NCBI GenBank assembly: GCA_001986395.2 | Contig: MQVO02000029.1 | Coordinates: 62,001 to 126,000 of the forward strand | Length of the DNA: 64,000 bases | Direction: 5' to 3' | From: Irpex lacteus | Taxonomy: Eukaryota > Basidiomycota > Agaricomycetes > Polyporales > Irpicaceae | Part shown: positions 46,003-57,484 of the stretch, piece after piece | How positions within the stretch are numbered: the first letter of the stretch is position 1 | Layout of the letters: each line of letters begins with the position of its first letter | Notes under the pieces: model-generated | Told to the model about the DNA's origin: nothing | What the model saw: the letters and a program-made list of their open reading frames with translations, nothing else | Databases searched by the model: none | Translations under genes and position numbers: made by a program

Positions 46003-47240
46003 TTAAGCCAGAGAGGGGAAAGCCGTCTGGTCATCGACGTTGAGGGCGGGGCCGCCAGTGTTGCCGTTGGCACCACGACCTCTGCCACCACGGCCTCTGC
46101 CACCGCGAGGGGGCCTGTCGCCCCTGTCACCGCCGCGACCACCACGGCCGCCACGCTGGGGGCGCTCGAAGCGAGCATCGATCTCAAGGAAGACCTTCTC
46201 ATCCTTCTTGGCGCGAGTCTTAGGCGCAGACTTGGACTGTTAATACGATAGTTAGTGTGTGCAGTGATGAGAACATATAATTCAGATCCTACCTTGCCAA
46301 CGAAGTAGGCGTCTTCTTCTTCATCCTTCTTGGTGACTGGGATGGCATCCTTCCAGATGGAATCGTCGCCTTCGTTGGCCTTGCGAGTCTCGAGCTTGGG
46401 GACAAGCTCAAGGTCCTTCTTCTGCTTCAGGTACTCCTCGAGGGTGAGGGTGTTGTCTTCCTCCTCAACCTCACGGCGAGGGCGACCCTCAGCCTTGTCA
46501 TCGGCGGCAGCGTCACCGGCAGCAGCAGCATCGGTGGCAGGAGCACCCCAATCAGCGGTGGTTTCTGCGCCCCAAGCACCCTCCGCAGGTGCACCGGCTT
46601 CAGCCTTTGCGTCGGTCTCGCCGGCGGTCTCGTCCTTGAGTTCGGCATTGCCTTCCTCATGGCCCCAGCCTTGACCAACCTTCTTCTCAGAGTCGCTATT
46701 CACAGAAGTTAATTAATGCAGTGAAGAAGAGATGGAATCCCACGAACGTCTTGCCAGTAGCACTGTGCTTGTCAAATGGACGACGGCCACCACGGCCTCG
46801 CTCACCGCCGCGACCCCTACCTCCTCGGCCACGACCGCGAGCTTCGCCATCGACTAGAAATCGAAACGAGAGATCAACCAGGCTGATCCAAAGAGATCAG
46901 GGATGAGTAGACATACATCGCTTCCTTGGGGCATCGCCAGTAGCGTCCTCGCCGGCTACATCTCCATTCTGGGGTCCAGATGACTTTCCACCACCACGCG
47001 GGTAGTAACGACCACCACGGGAGGCTGGGCCTCCACGGCTTTTCTGGGTACCACGGGTAGGCGCGGCGGCAGCAGGTGCGGCGGCGGGGGCAGCAGCCTT
47101 AGCAGGTGCAGCGGGGGTGGAAGGTCTCGAAGAGTCGTCTGCAACGATGAAGAGATGTGAGACGACGATGATCTAAAAGGGGGCGATGGGGAGGACGTAC
47201 CTTCGAGGAGGGCAAAGGGGTTTCTACTGGCCACCGACAT
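46003..47240 (-). CDS. STM1: Stm1/SERBP1-type RNA-binding protein
   Basis: Ribosome-associated and mRNA-binding factor that in yeast stabilises idle ribosomes. The start ATG at 47240 gives MSVASRNPFALLEDDSSRPS, the conserved Stm1 N-terminus (NPFALLxD). An Ala/Pro-rich and RGG/Gly-rich stretch follows (GGPASRGGRYYPRGGGKSSG, GRGRGGERGRGGRRPFDKHS), then GKTDSEKKVGQGWG, an acidic Ala-rich section, and the core hyaluronan/PAI-RBP1 domain: EEDNTLTLEEYLKQKKDLEL and RKANEGDDSIWKDAIPVTKK. The C-terminus is another RGG run (RFERPQRGGRGGRGGDRGD, PPRGGRGRGGRG) and DDQTAFPSLA. The two RGG zones are typical of the family. Three or four introns. Confidence 0.94.
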
Positions 47241-48323
47241 GCTGGACGGGGCCCTTGTTGTGGACGATCAGCGAGCTGAGTGCGCTGTGCTTCGAAGATG
47301 TGCGGTGTTGAGGCAGACGATGAGCGCTGACCAGGATATCGACCTTTTTTTCTCTCGACGACGATGGACACACAGTCCGGGAGGATACACGAGACCCCGA
47401 AAGCCTCTCTGGCACCTCTTGATCTCGGGGTCCGGATCAAGCCACCGCTGTATAGTTCATCTCCCACCCTATATAAGGCAGGTTCGGCGCTTGAGAATTC
47501 TTTAACGCAAAACCACAGGTACGTGGCCGTCGCTGTGCCTGCCGTTGTCGAGCACTGTTCTCACGCACTTCTCACTCTAGCCCTCAAAAGCATCTCGACG
47601 ATGACTCGCCCGCCTGCTCGCAGGACTGGAGTGGGTCGAGGACCTTGAGACCGTACAATGGGCTGGAGAACGAGAAGACCTCGGTCGGAACGATGGGACT
47701 TGGGTGCGGCGTACTCGTGCTGAAAGGATAGGACTTTGTTCTAGCAGTGTGCTCTTCGTGGTCGCTGTGTGAGTCGCGTCGCAATGTCTCGTTGTACATT
47801 ATTTTCTGTCGGCGACCAGCTCTGTCGCTGGATACCCCAATGCATGATACCTCTTGTCTTCTACTGTCTGTGTGCATCAACCCCGTTGCGTGATTGTCGA
47901 GAGATTGTCGCTCAGTGTCGCTCCCGTGGGCACGTTCCGCAGAGGTCGCATGTTATTTCCGCGCTATCAAGTGAGATCTTGTTTCTCCCACACATGCATT
48001 GTTCCTCCGCATGGCCTTCTGGTTTGAGAGCGAGGTTAGTGCCTTGATATCGGAGGAGGATGGATCGATGCAGGGCCAGCAAGCTGCCACTAGCCCGCAA
48101 GCAAGGTCGTCCCGGTCCAGCTGAGCGTTGTTGCTCGCTGCGAACTGTCCGCTGCCCACGATCTCCTGTTCTGCGTGACTGGATGACTTCCGCGCCCTTT
48201 CCTCGGACCCATCCCAACACGCTCTGTCCCTCACCACCACCATCCCCGCCCTCGTCCTCGTCCCTGTACGCCTGACTCCAGCCCCTCGCCATCGTATCTC
48301 GGGTCTATCGTTAGGCGTGCGCA
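47241..48323. promoter_or_regulatory. Divergent Stm1/SPP1 promoter region
   Basis: 1,083 bp between the two start codons. TATATAA at 47470-47476 lies 230 bp upstream of the Stm1 start and 850 bp upstream of the SPP1 start; it probably serves Stm1, possibly with a leader intron. Otherwise no gene seen. Confidence 0.45.
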
Positions 48324-51300
48324 ATGGCCAGCCGTCGTCTTGCTATCTCTTCCCTTTTGTGCGGTGACGCTCCCTCGGCGGCGCCAGTTGCCGGTCCCTC
48401 CTACAGCCCTCGTTCTGACACAAGCCCCTCGTATGCCACTGTGCGCAGTCCAGCTCAACGCGACGTCCAGGGAGTAAGGACAAGACATGGGGAGTACCAA
48501 ACGGAGAGTGAATATGTACAGACAATGTCAGAAGATGTGGTTCCTTTGTCCTTTCAGCCAGTGGCACATCTGAGACGACACACCCCGTCCCCCAGCGTGC
48601 CATCTCACACATCGCCTGTCACGGATTCGCCAGCGAGAAGGAGGAGTTTCAAAGAGATTGCTTTTGATAATTATCAGGGACGGCCTGGCAGCGACAACAG
48701 TCCGGGTTTATATCCCTTCGACAACGCTGATCACAGGGCGCGAAGCTATGCCCCTCGGCACGACTCGCTACAAATCAACGCTGTCCCAACTTCAACAGAG
48801 CCCACATATCCCAGTCCCTCGCGTGTCTACACCATCCCAGAACCATCACAGTCGTACCAGCGGCCTCGGCGACCGTCCTTCAGTGAATCTCTCAGTCGTC
48901 CTCCGTCTTCGCGCCATTCAACGAGCTCGATACACTCTCTCGTCAACGGACCGTTGCAGTCGCCACCAACACACCGCTCTTCTCAACAGCAACCACCGAC
49001 CTGGTCTGACCACCAGCAAACCCCTCCACCACCTCAGAACGCGCAAACTATGTTCGTGCCACCCTCACCAGCGCCCCGCCCGTCCGCCTCTCCTGTCCAA
49101 ACCCACTATCGGCAATCTCATTCTGCAGCTGTCAGTCCCACATTCTCCACGACATCGCGGGTGTCCTCGCCGCCATCTTCTGCCTCCTCCCAACGTCCTC
49201 GGTCAAGACACGCAATAGCTTCCTTACTCGCTGACTCGCCGCCGGTGCCGCGCGCTTCGGCAGCGTCTTTGCCCCATATTCTCAACTCTCCAACACAACC
49301 ACGGCAAACTGCAACTCTACCACCCACGTCACCGTCGCATGTCACGCATATGGGAGGCTTGGAAGCTCTGGTGCAAGCCGCCACTCAGGAGAGAAGACGA
49401 CTAAGCGGGGAGATGCAGGCAGAGGTGGTCGCGTCGGTCGTGCAGCCGGTGAGCACCAGTACGGTGTCGAGTCCTGTACTTGCGCGAGGAAAGAACGACC
49501 CACGTTCCAGTCCCCTCTCGGAGCGTGGAGGATTCACTGTACCGAGCCCAGTAATTGGACGTGCACCAAGGGAACAGTCAAAGTCTCCGAACATGCATCG
49601 ACCGTCTGCCCATGCCATCTCACCGTTGCAGTCTCCGACACATATCCTCCGTTCTCCTTTGCTGTCCCCAGTAGGCGCCTCTCAGACCTCATTTGCATCT
49701 ATTCCGCCCCAACCTCTTCATACTGGTATTCGCCGCGCTCATTCGCCACCGTTTGGACCTGAGGGCGAGCCTCCTACCAAGCGACGGCGCGGGTCTAATG
49801 AGACTGTCACTAGCCCATCCGCATCGCGGCTGTTGCATGTACTCTCCTCAGCCCCGCCCGACTCTTTCTCCAGCCAGGTACCGTCAGCGCGTTCGCCAGG
49901 GAGTAATCGGCCTGCAGTTGCTTATTCCGAGCTCGCGACACAACCGTCCAGGTCTGAACAGCCTGCACCTCCGGTCAATAGGCGCGTTAGCCCCGTGTTG
50001 CAAGTGAAAGCAGAACAGTCCCCCGCAGTCATAGAACCCCCGCTACCGCCACAACCGACCACCAAGCCATCGTCTCCCCGCATACATTCACCGGCCCGTG
50101 TCAAAAAACCGTTAGCAGAAGACAAGAAGCCGCCGCCGCCGCCACACTCGTCGCAGCCACAGCCAGAACCCGACTCGAAGACGGGCGTATCTCTGCAGGC
50201 GCGATCTCGCCATGATAACGATGCAATGGATAAGCCGGAGGAGGTGAAAGTGGTTGCGCCGGTGAAGAGGAAGAGGAAGGGTGAAGGGAAGGCTTTGCCG
50301 AGGGAAAAGGTAGCCAAGCCTGCGAAGGCGATCGCGCAGGAGCCTACTCCCTCCATTCAGGGTAGTCCCGTCATTGCAGATCGTGCGGATGCCACCGAGG
50401 ACGAAGACCCACACGACTGGCTCATGGAGCACTACGGAGGAGCTTCCTCGTCTCATTCGATTCCTCAACATGGTACGACCCACGAGGAGAAACCCTCTGG
50501 AAGCCGTCCCACTCTTTCCAGGAACGAGCAGTCTCGAGGCTCCGGCAGCAGCAACAGCGCCTCTGCGCGGTCTGCTACACAGGCCCCGAAGAAAGTGTCG
50601 AAGGAGCCGAAAGGTGTCCGTCCGCGCCCCAAGACTCGCTCTCCTACGCCGACTGCAATGCTCGAAGAAGAAATCGGCGCCGTTGAAGACGACTGGCATT
50701 CTCATGCTGCCGTGAAGTCGCAGCGTGGCGCGATTCAACCCGTGCATAGCAGAAAGGCCGATGCTGATGTCGATATGGATTTGGAAGCGGCATTGGACTT
50801 GGTTGCGGGGCCTCGGGAGGCTGACGCGGGTACCAAGCGCAAAGCAGATGACGCGTCGGAGATGGATGTCGAGGATGAGCTATTGAGTTTACTGGATGAC
50901 AACCCACGCCCGCATCGAGGCTCTCCACACGCACATCCACCACCCGAGGTCTCGAAGGCGGTCTCTCCCGAACCTGCGGGCCACACACCTGATCAGCCGG
51001 TGCCCCCGCACGTCAGCTCGAGTAAGCTCAAGCACGCCATGAAGCACACCGACAAATCAGATCGCGAGTCTATGCCCCCACCTCCGCATACACCTGACCT
51101 CGCAAAAGCTCAGGATTCGGTGGGTAGCAAAAAGATCGATGCGTTAACCTCAGCGAGCACGAAGAAGAAAGACGGAGCTACAAAGGTATGCTAGCCAATA
51201 CTTGACGCTGCCAATGCACTAGCTGATCACCCATATCTGCAGCCAGGCGCGAAGAAGCAGACCGCGGCTGCAAAGACCAAGGCGCCCAAAGCCTCAGCAT

Positions 51301-52899
51301 CGAAGGCTACTGGGAAGGCCTCCGGGCATACCAAAGAGGGTAGTAGTACGCCGGTGCCCTCTACCTCAGGTTCTGCACTAGCGGTCCCCACTACTGGCTC
51401 TAATGGCAAGGCCAAGAAGACGTCTCCACACCCTGGGGTTTCGACCTCTGGCGCAGGGGTCGCTGCCAAACGCGCCGTCTCGACTACAGGAGGTGCTGGC
51501 TCAAGGTCTCGGTCGACATCTGTCATGCCCGGCATACACGAAACCGACAAGGCAGGTGACAAGAATGAGCCTGAGGAAGAACCGGTGGTCGATGACAAGC
51601 TGTACTGTGTATGCAAGACGAAGTACGACGAAGACAGGGTGATGATTGCATGTGATCGGTGAGCCGGGGATGCAGGATCTTACGTGGCGATTACTTACCT
51701 GATCCTGTACCGCAGCTGCGACGAGTGGTATCATACCCAGTGCGTGAACATGCCGGACCTCGAGGTTGACCTTGTGGATCAATTCATCTGTCCTACCTGT
51801 ATCGCCAGTACGTACCTGTTCTTACATGATGTCATTCCGTTCGTATCGTTAATGCTCGTTCTTTAGGCAACCCCCATCTTTCCCTCAAGACGACCTACAA
51901 GCGACGATGCTACTCCGGCTTGCAACATTCTCATCCGTCATCTCCGTCAGCATGCCACAAACCCGCACGTGGGGCGGTCTCCAAGTATTGCTCCGACGAA
52001 TGCGCTGTGAAGTACATGCAGTCGAAGATTCGTCGGTGGGGTGGAGATAAGGCCGGTCTGTGGGAGGGCGTGAAGGATGCTGATAAACGAGAAGCTGTGG
52101 TCATGAGATGTCTCGCAGACGGAGAGGTAGAGGAGCGGCGGGACGGAAAGACTGGCGCAAAGTTGAACGGCAGCATTCCGGATACTAAAGCCGAGGTGGT
52201 CAAACCAACCAAGACCAAGATACAGCGCGAAATCGATAGACTCAACTCCTTGCTGTCGCGATTACCAGTTCGTCGAGATGTTTTGAAGAAGGAAGAGGAT
52301 ATCCTATCGTGGCGCGAACACCTTGTCGGGCTTGCCGTAGCCAGAGCTGATGCGATGGGAGAGTGTGGGTGGGACCAACGATTGTGTTTCGGAGACGACG
52401 AGATTGCAGAATTCGGCAATGAGGTTCTGCAGAGTTACGACCAGTTCAAAGACGACGGTACTCCGGATGCGATGCAAGTCGATGGGAGCAACGAGTGGTG
52501 GTGCAGAGGGAAAAAGAAGTGTGATCGTCACGCTGGGTGAGTACTCAGACTTCAATTGTATGTCCAACCTTCGCTCACCTCTCCCGCAGCTGGCAGAAGT
52601 TACGCCAAGCGGAGACCGAGTTGGACAGAGAAGTTTTGAACGCGAATCTCGAGAAGGTTACAGCGGAAGAGCGCGACTTGCGCAACCGCATCGAAGATAT
52701 GCTCAAAGAGGTCAATAACAGCCCTACTCTCGGTCGTAAATCCTCGCCGTCGGTGGATGGTGTGGTGCCGCTGAAGCCTGTCAACGGAGATGGCTCTGCT
52801 ACTGTTGACGTGAATGGCGCTAATTGCGCGAGAACAAAGGTTAACGGTGTTGGGAAGGATCAGAGTATGAGGAAAGGAAAGAAGAGGAAGCCGGAATAG
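48324..52899 (+). CDS. SPP1: SPP1/CFP1-like PHD protein of the Set1/COMPASS complex
   Basis: Chromatin reader that binds H3K4me3 and recruits Set1. Five exons (48324-51185, 51243-51658, 51716-51807, 51867-52536, 52590-52899) keep frame and give 1,449 residues. The first about 1,070 are Ser/Pro/Ala-rich and disordered with Lys-rich patches (PVKRKRKGEGKALPREKVAK). The PHD finger spans exons 2-3: LYCVCKTKYDEDRVMIACDR, then CDEWYHTQCVNMP and FICPTCIA, giving the C4HC3 set. The SPP1/CFP1 C-terminal half follows with KYCSDECAVKYMQSKIRRWG, a coiled-coil (IQREIDRLNSLLSRLPVRRD) and CRGKKKCDRHAGWQKLRQAE. Yeast Spp1 is about 350 residues, so this homologue carries a very large N-terminal extension. No CXXC DNA-binding finger seen. 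Confidence 0.91.
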
Positions 52900-53115
52900 T
52901 AGTGATAAACACGCAGTGCCTAGTGTTAATGATATCGACGCATGTTATCGTTCTCATCGCCCTTCCGAGAGTAAAGCGATGTCCGTCACGCAAAAACTCT
53001 GGCCTAAGTACAAGCCATACGAGTATGTATATGCATGCGCCAGTCGGCACGATGAGTCCTGCGTATTGACTGATATTGTGACTGTTCTTGGCTGCATAAT
53101 CTACTCATCAGCCAA

Positions 53116-54425
53116 CTAAATGTCCAAGTCCTCGTCCGGGTCGTCGTCGTCTATGTCGTCCGCTGAATCTGGGTCGTATAGGATCGAGCCCTCTGGTATA
53201 GCAGACGGAGTACCCATATTCGTCTGAGATACACCTGTTGACCATGCTGGATTTAATGGGACGCGTAGAAGAATCAATAGCCTGGAAATAAACGCACCGT
53301 CGTGAGCGTAAGGTAGTGGTACTTGGGCTCGAGATTGCTGTTGTTCAGGTGTTAAGTTGAGATTGAAGGAGACGTTCTTCGTGGGATCGGGCACAGACTG
53401 CGCAGCATTGTTGTTAGTGTCAGCGATTTGCTTGTGCCTGAGAGTTGCCTACCTCATCAACGATGCTCTTGCGAGTCCAAAGACTCGACAAACTTTGTAG
53501 GGCCTTCAAATCGCACGGACCTGCAGATTCGCCCTCGACTTGCCAGCCTTCCAGAGCTCGTTCGACTGCCCGTCGCCTCCCTTCTCCAGTGCCTCTTACT
53601 ATTAGCTCGACGACAATTTCGTCTCCACCATATCCCTCTCCATCTGTGCCGAATACCAGACTTTCGCTGTCATGCTCTCGGTCCGCTATTGGGGAGAATA
53701 CGCCCCAGAACCTCTCGGCGACGGTCAAAGGTGGCGGTGGAGTCGAATATGACGATGCAAGATGTTTTAGGAGTACTGGAGGGTGGGAAATAATATGAAC
53801 TAGTGTGGGTGAGAATGAAGGCTGTGTCAACAAGGAGGTTAAAGACGACGACCCTATGCCGTGCACAATAAGACGGGAGTGTCCTATTCACAGGAAGAAA
53901 TTAAATTGTGATTTAGATGTATACGCACGTCGTAGTGAGGATTGACAAACCTCGATGCGTTTGAACAGCAGCAAAAACCTCGGAAAGGAGGGCATACACC
54001 GACGATATAGATCCTGACGTATTTGAAAGTAGTGTCTCAAGGGAGTCAATGACCACTGTAAGCGGTAGAGAGGAGTCTACGGAGAGAGCATTCAACCATT
54101 TACCCTCAAAATTCCTGAGGCACATGAAAGTCTACTCACCCTGTTCTTTTAGCGATACGAGGACGTTTTGTTTCCAGTCATCGGAGTCATCGTGATAGTG
54201 GGGTACGTGCGCTGTGCAGTCAACAATGTCTATTTTCTGCTGAGTAGTATGCCTGGCAAAAGCGGTCGGTGGATATAGAAAGGACAGCAATAGGACCGTT
54301 CCTTTGGCGTTCGCAATGAGGTGCTGCAGTATAGGCAGTGCAGATTGTACCGTCGAAGACTGCAACAGAACGAAGGGTTGCGGTGGTCTGGTAGAGGCTG
54401 CTATAATGGATGACAGCACAGACAT
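53116..54425 (-). CDS. ELP5: Elongator complex subunit ELP5
   Basis: RecA-like subunit of the Elp4-6 ring of Elongator, which adds cm5-type groups to the wobble uridine of certain tRNAs. The start ATG at 54425-54423 gives MSVLSSIIAASTRPPQPFVL, then QSSTVQSALPILQHLIANAK, GTVLLLSFLYPPTAF, VVIDSLETLLSNTS and SSVYALLSEVFAAVQTHR. A glycine/Ser-rich loop, SSSLTSLLTQPSFSPTLVHI, and PPPLTVAERFWGVFSPI follow. The C-terminal SVPDPTKNVSFNLNLTPEQQ plus SRAQVPLPYAH is the best diagnostic motif of Elp5, ending with an acidic tail (DDIDDDDPDEDLDI). It is convergent with SPP1, 217 bp apart. The adjacent tRNA-Ser(UGA) gene belongs to a likely substrate class. Confidence 0.91.
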
Positions 54426-54556
54426 CGCTATTCAACGTGGGACAGGTCAATCAAAGCAGCCCCGAAGATTCAAGATTCCTAACCTACCGGCAGATGGTGG
54501 TGAGTTTCGAGAACCGATATCACAATAGATAAGATTAGATGTGTACAAAAAGGCGT

Positions 54557-54568
54557 TGAAAAATAAAA
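54557..54568 (-). terminator. Pol III terminator of tRNA-Ser
   Basis: On the transcript strand, T-runs (TTTT, then TTTTT) follow immediately after the tRNA 3' end, the standard RNA polymerase III stop. Confidence 0.75.
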
Positions 54569-54569
54569 C

Positions 54570-54658
54570 GCTGACAGCAGGATTTGAACCTACGCGGGCA
54601 ATGCCCAAGTGATAATGAGAGTTCAAATCACTCGCCTTAACGACTCGGCCATATCAGC
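54570..54658 (-). tRNA. tRNA-Ser(UGA) with an 8-nt intron
   Basis: Minus-strand type II tRNA. Acceptor GCTGATA pairs with TGTCAGC; D-stem GCC/GGC; anticodon stem AGTGA/TCACT; long variable arm GGGC-ATT-GCCC; T-arm GTAGG-TTCAAAT-CCTGC, with the B-box GGTTCAAATCC. The anticodon loop is TTTGAA, then an 8-nt insert (CTCTCATT), then A, so the anticodon is TGA with the canonical 37/38 intron. Discriminator G at 54569 fits serine. It reads UCA codons. Confidence 0.9.
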
Positions 54659-54837
54659 TTATTGAAATGTAGTAATTATATTGTCTTAGATGGATACACA
54701 TCATTTTGTATCATGAAATCTGAGTCGCGAGCCTACAACCTGCAGCCGTCTTTCGTTTACATTCCACACAACATCCCTTATACACGCCATTCGCCATCTG
54801 CCCAGGCTGGCTGCAGTGGGATTATACGACCACTGAC

Positions 54838-55439
54838 ATGGACTCTCTCATCCCATTCACAACATCGGGCTCACTGGTTGATTGCGTCGACAGTACGTCT
54901 GTCCAAAGCACCTGCGCCGACGCCGTACACCCTCCCTGAGCTTCTGTCCCTTCCATGTTACCCTGTATGAAGGGAAGATGCTGGTAGTTCTCCGTGATGG
55001 CCGCAAGCTACAAGGTGTTCTTCGGTCGTATGATCAGTTTGGTGGGTTATGAACCGTGTGTACCCGGAGTGTTGCATTTCCTCTAATCCGACGCCACAGC
55101 GAACCTCGTGCTCGAAGACACAGTAGAACGTATATACCATCAAGACGTATTCGCTGAGAAGAAGAAAGGACTGTATCTTATCCGAGGAGAGAATGTTGTA
55201 CTACTCGGAGAAGTTGTATGTACACCCTTGCTCACCTTGTCTCGCTTATGTTGAAGAACGCGAACTAGGATCTCGATCAAGAAGATGATGTTCCCCTCAA
55301 ACAAGTTGACTGGAAAGTTTTAGAGAACTTTCACAAACAGGATATCGCTGCCAAGAAGCAGAGAGATGAAACGAAAGCTCAAGTTCTATACGAGAAACGC
55401 GGTTTCTGCAAGGAGGGAGGCGAAGGAGATGGCTATTAA
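54838..55439 (+). CDS. LSM1: LSM1, Sm-like protein of the Lsm1-7/Pat1 decapping complex
   Basis: Cytoplasmic Sm-like protein that promotes decapping of mRNAs with shortened tails. The start ATG at 54838 gives MDSLIPFTTSGSLVDCVD, then RKMLVVLRDGRKLQGVLRSY (Sm1) and DQFANLVLEDTVERIYHQDV (QFANLVLEDTVERI is nearly diagnostic), GLYLIRGENVVLLGEV (Sm2) and DLDQEDDVPLKQVDWKVLEN. A short C-terminal extension (HKQDIAAKKQRDETKAQVLY) and GGEGDGY end it. Spliced exons are short; the junction after VVLRDGRK... keeps Sm fold order. It is divergent from ELP5 with the tRNA-Ser gene in the shared space. Confidence 0.93.
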
Positions 55440-55761
55440 GCTGTATCAGATATTGATTCGCGTAAGCTTTGTGTTGAATGGCTTGCACAGGGTGAAGGTC
55501 GCTATCATTGGCAGATTCATTACGCCAAGACCTGCCCATAATGTATTTTACCCATCTGATGTTCTCTAACGTTGCATCGTCATTCAACAGCGGAAGCGAG
55601 GCGAGGACAACCGAGCAAATATTGTTTCCTCATAAAACACAGGTGCCAATATTAATGCGTGTTCTAAAATAGTATCCAAGTCTACATGCTACAATCCCAA
55701 GTAAAGCTACAATGTCCACTCAAATGTCCTAAAGAGTTCCTTATCGTTAGGCCGCGGAGAT
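55440..55761. other. LSM1-SUR7-like convergent 3' region
   Basis: 322 bp between convergent 3' ends. No gene or repeat seen. Confidence 0.4.
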
Positions 55762-56710
55762 TTAAGCAGCTTTTGCCGTCGCCATAACATGGAGCTTGGC
55801 CAGCGAGCAGACCAGGGGGACGGCGTAGAACGCGAATCCCACGTATATCACTAGGTAAAAGGTATGTCAGGTTTATTCTGGACTCGAAGTAGAACGAAGC
55901 ACGCTGAAGGGTACTCACTAACGAAGCCGTTAGATGTGTTTGCGACCAGCTGTGGAGAACTGGAGCCACCTTTGAGGATAGCCCCGTTGAAATCCTCGAC
56001 TGCTTTGCCGAACCACATGCGCAGAACCAGAAAGGCTGTAAAGCCTGTTGACGATATGAGGACGCGATGAACAGCCAGCTAGTCTGGAAGAACGCACCGA
56101 TCATGAAGCCAAATAGACCAATCCAGGCAGTGTAACGTTGCACTGATGGCTTGTCGAAGAACGGACCCATCTTGCCCAACTTACTCCGCATGGCCGTGAG
56201 TGTAAAGAGGAAGAAGAATATGATCGTGAGTGCCAATGAGATGGCGATGAACACGGGCGTTGTGGCTGTCGGTGCACTCAGAAGATCGGGTGCATTGCTT
56301 GGGAGAACGGTGAGGTCTACTCGCAACAATTAGCTGCTGGCGATCGACTACCCGAGGTCAAGGAAACGCACCGTAATGAGGAGAGGCGGTCGGTACGGAG
56401 CAGTTTACGCTGGCATCGTTGTTCGGTCGCTCGCAAGAGCCTAATGCACAAGCAGAGGTCAGAGTTTGACTCAGAGACTAGTAATTGGTGACTGACCAAG
56501 AGGTCCTAGGAAAATACTAGGTCCGTCGACCTTGCCACCATCACCCGTCGGTTGAGTCAAGGAGGCGGAAGGCGTCACTGTCACTAGCGCTACTTGTGTT
56601 GGCAGCATTACCACAGGGGCCAGATATGCGAACAAGATGAGCAGCAAGCTTGTCAATGACAAGAGTGGCGCAAGAAACTGGTTGATGGCCTTTGAGAATC
56701 CCTGAATCAT
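55762..56710 (-). CDS. SUR7/PalI-like four-span membrane protein
   Basis: The start ATG at 56710-56708 gives MIQGFSKAINQFLAPLLSLT, then a first membrane span (LLLILFAYLAPVVMLPTQVA). An extracytoplasmic loop contains SCERPNNDASVNCSVPTASP and HYDLTVLP, with two Cys as in the SUR7/PalI (Rim9) family. Three further spans are TTPVFIAISLALTIIFFFLF, GLFGFMIGFTAFLVLRMWFG and, in the last exon, IYVGFAFYAVPLVCSLAKLH. The junction MIG/FTAFLVLRMWFG needs a 52-nt intron that restores a clean hydrophobic span. The protein ends in ATAKAA. The family includes eisosome proteins and pH-signalling sensors; the subgroup cannot be chosen. Confidence 0.78.
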
Positions 56711-57484
56711 CGTAGCGTGCGTAAAATGGGAGTCGAAAGAGTTAGGGCGTGTCAAGAATGAAGTTAAAGAGCGTGAAGAATATAGCAAGAAAGCTCTCGG
56801 AGCCTCTACGAAACAAGATACAGGTCGTTCAAGGGCTGCCCAGCAGGAGTTGGTGATGAGGGAAGATGCACAAGGCAAGTTGACCAACCTCTGTGTATGA
56901 ACTGAGTCCTTAAGTATGTTCACGGATTCATCATTCGCCGGCTTCCATTTTTTGCATAGGTCTTCGTTACCAACTACAACAATAGAGGTCTAGACACTCA
57001 TGCAAAAGAGGGAATAATTGGAAGGACAAAGGGCTCGTAACGAGGCGGGCCAGGGGAACAGCGGCCATTGTATTCTTGTTCTCATTGCCGACGCTTTTGA
57101 TCCAATCACCGACCTCACGTGGAATAGACGCTTCCCACTTCGCCATCACGCGCAGCTGTTATCAATAAGTATGTCTTGTCTTTCGCCCTGACATTTCCAG
57201 CACAAAGCACAAGCCTTGTCCAATCTCAATGAAGGTCAGAATTCCCCATAAAACACGTATTCCGTTACACCTTTTACGAGACGGGGTAACATGTCAAAAA
57301 TACAAAGTACAGGAATACGCGACTCCACTACAAATGCAAACGCGTCAAGAGCTACAGTACAATCCTAGAGGTTACATGCATGCAAGTCGTGCTCCGGGTA
57401 TCAATTAAGTCAATGCAATACGAGGGTATCGAATTATAATGTGCGTTATGATAGAATATGCAAATCCACGCCGCCTGTCTTGCT
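56711..57484. other. Intergenic region 5' of the SUR7-like gene
   Basis: 774 bp containing the SUR7-like promoter and the 3' end of the large disordered gene. No gene supported. Confidence 0.45.

Noticed and set aside
46330..46674. Plus-strand Ser/Ala-rich open frame antisense to Stm1
   Set aside because: The complement of the Ala/Glu-rich Stm1 region; no independent evidence.
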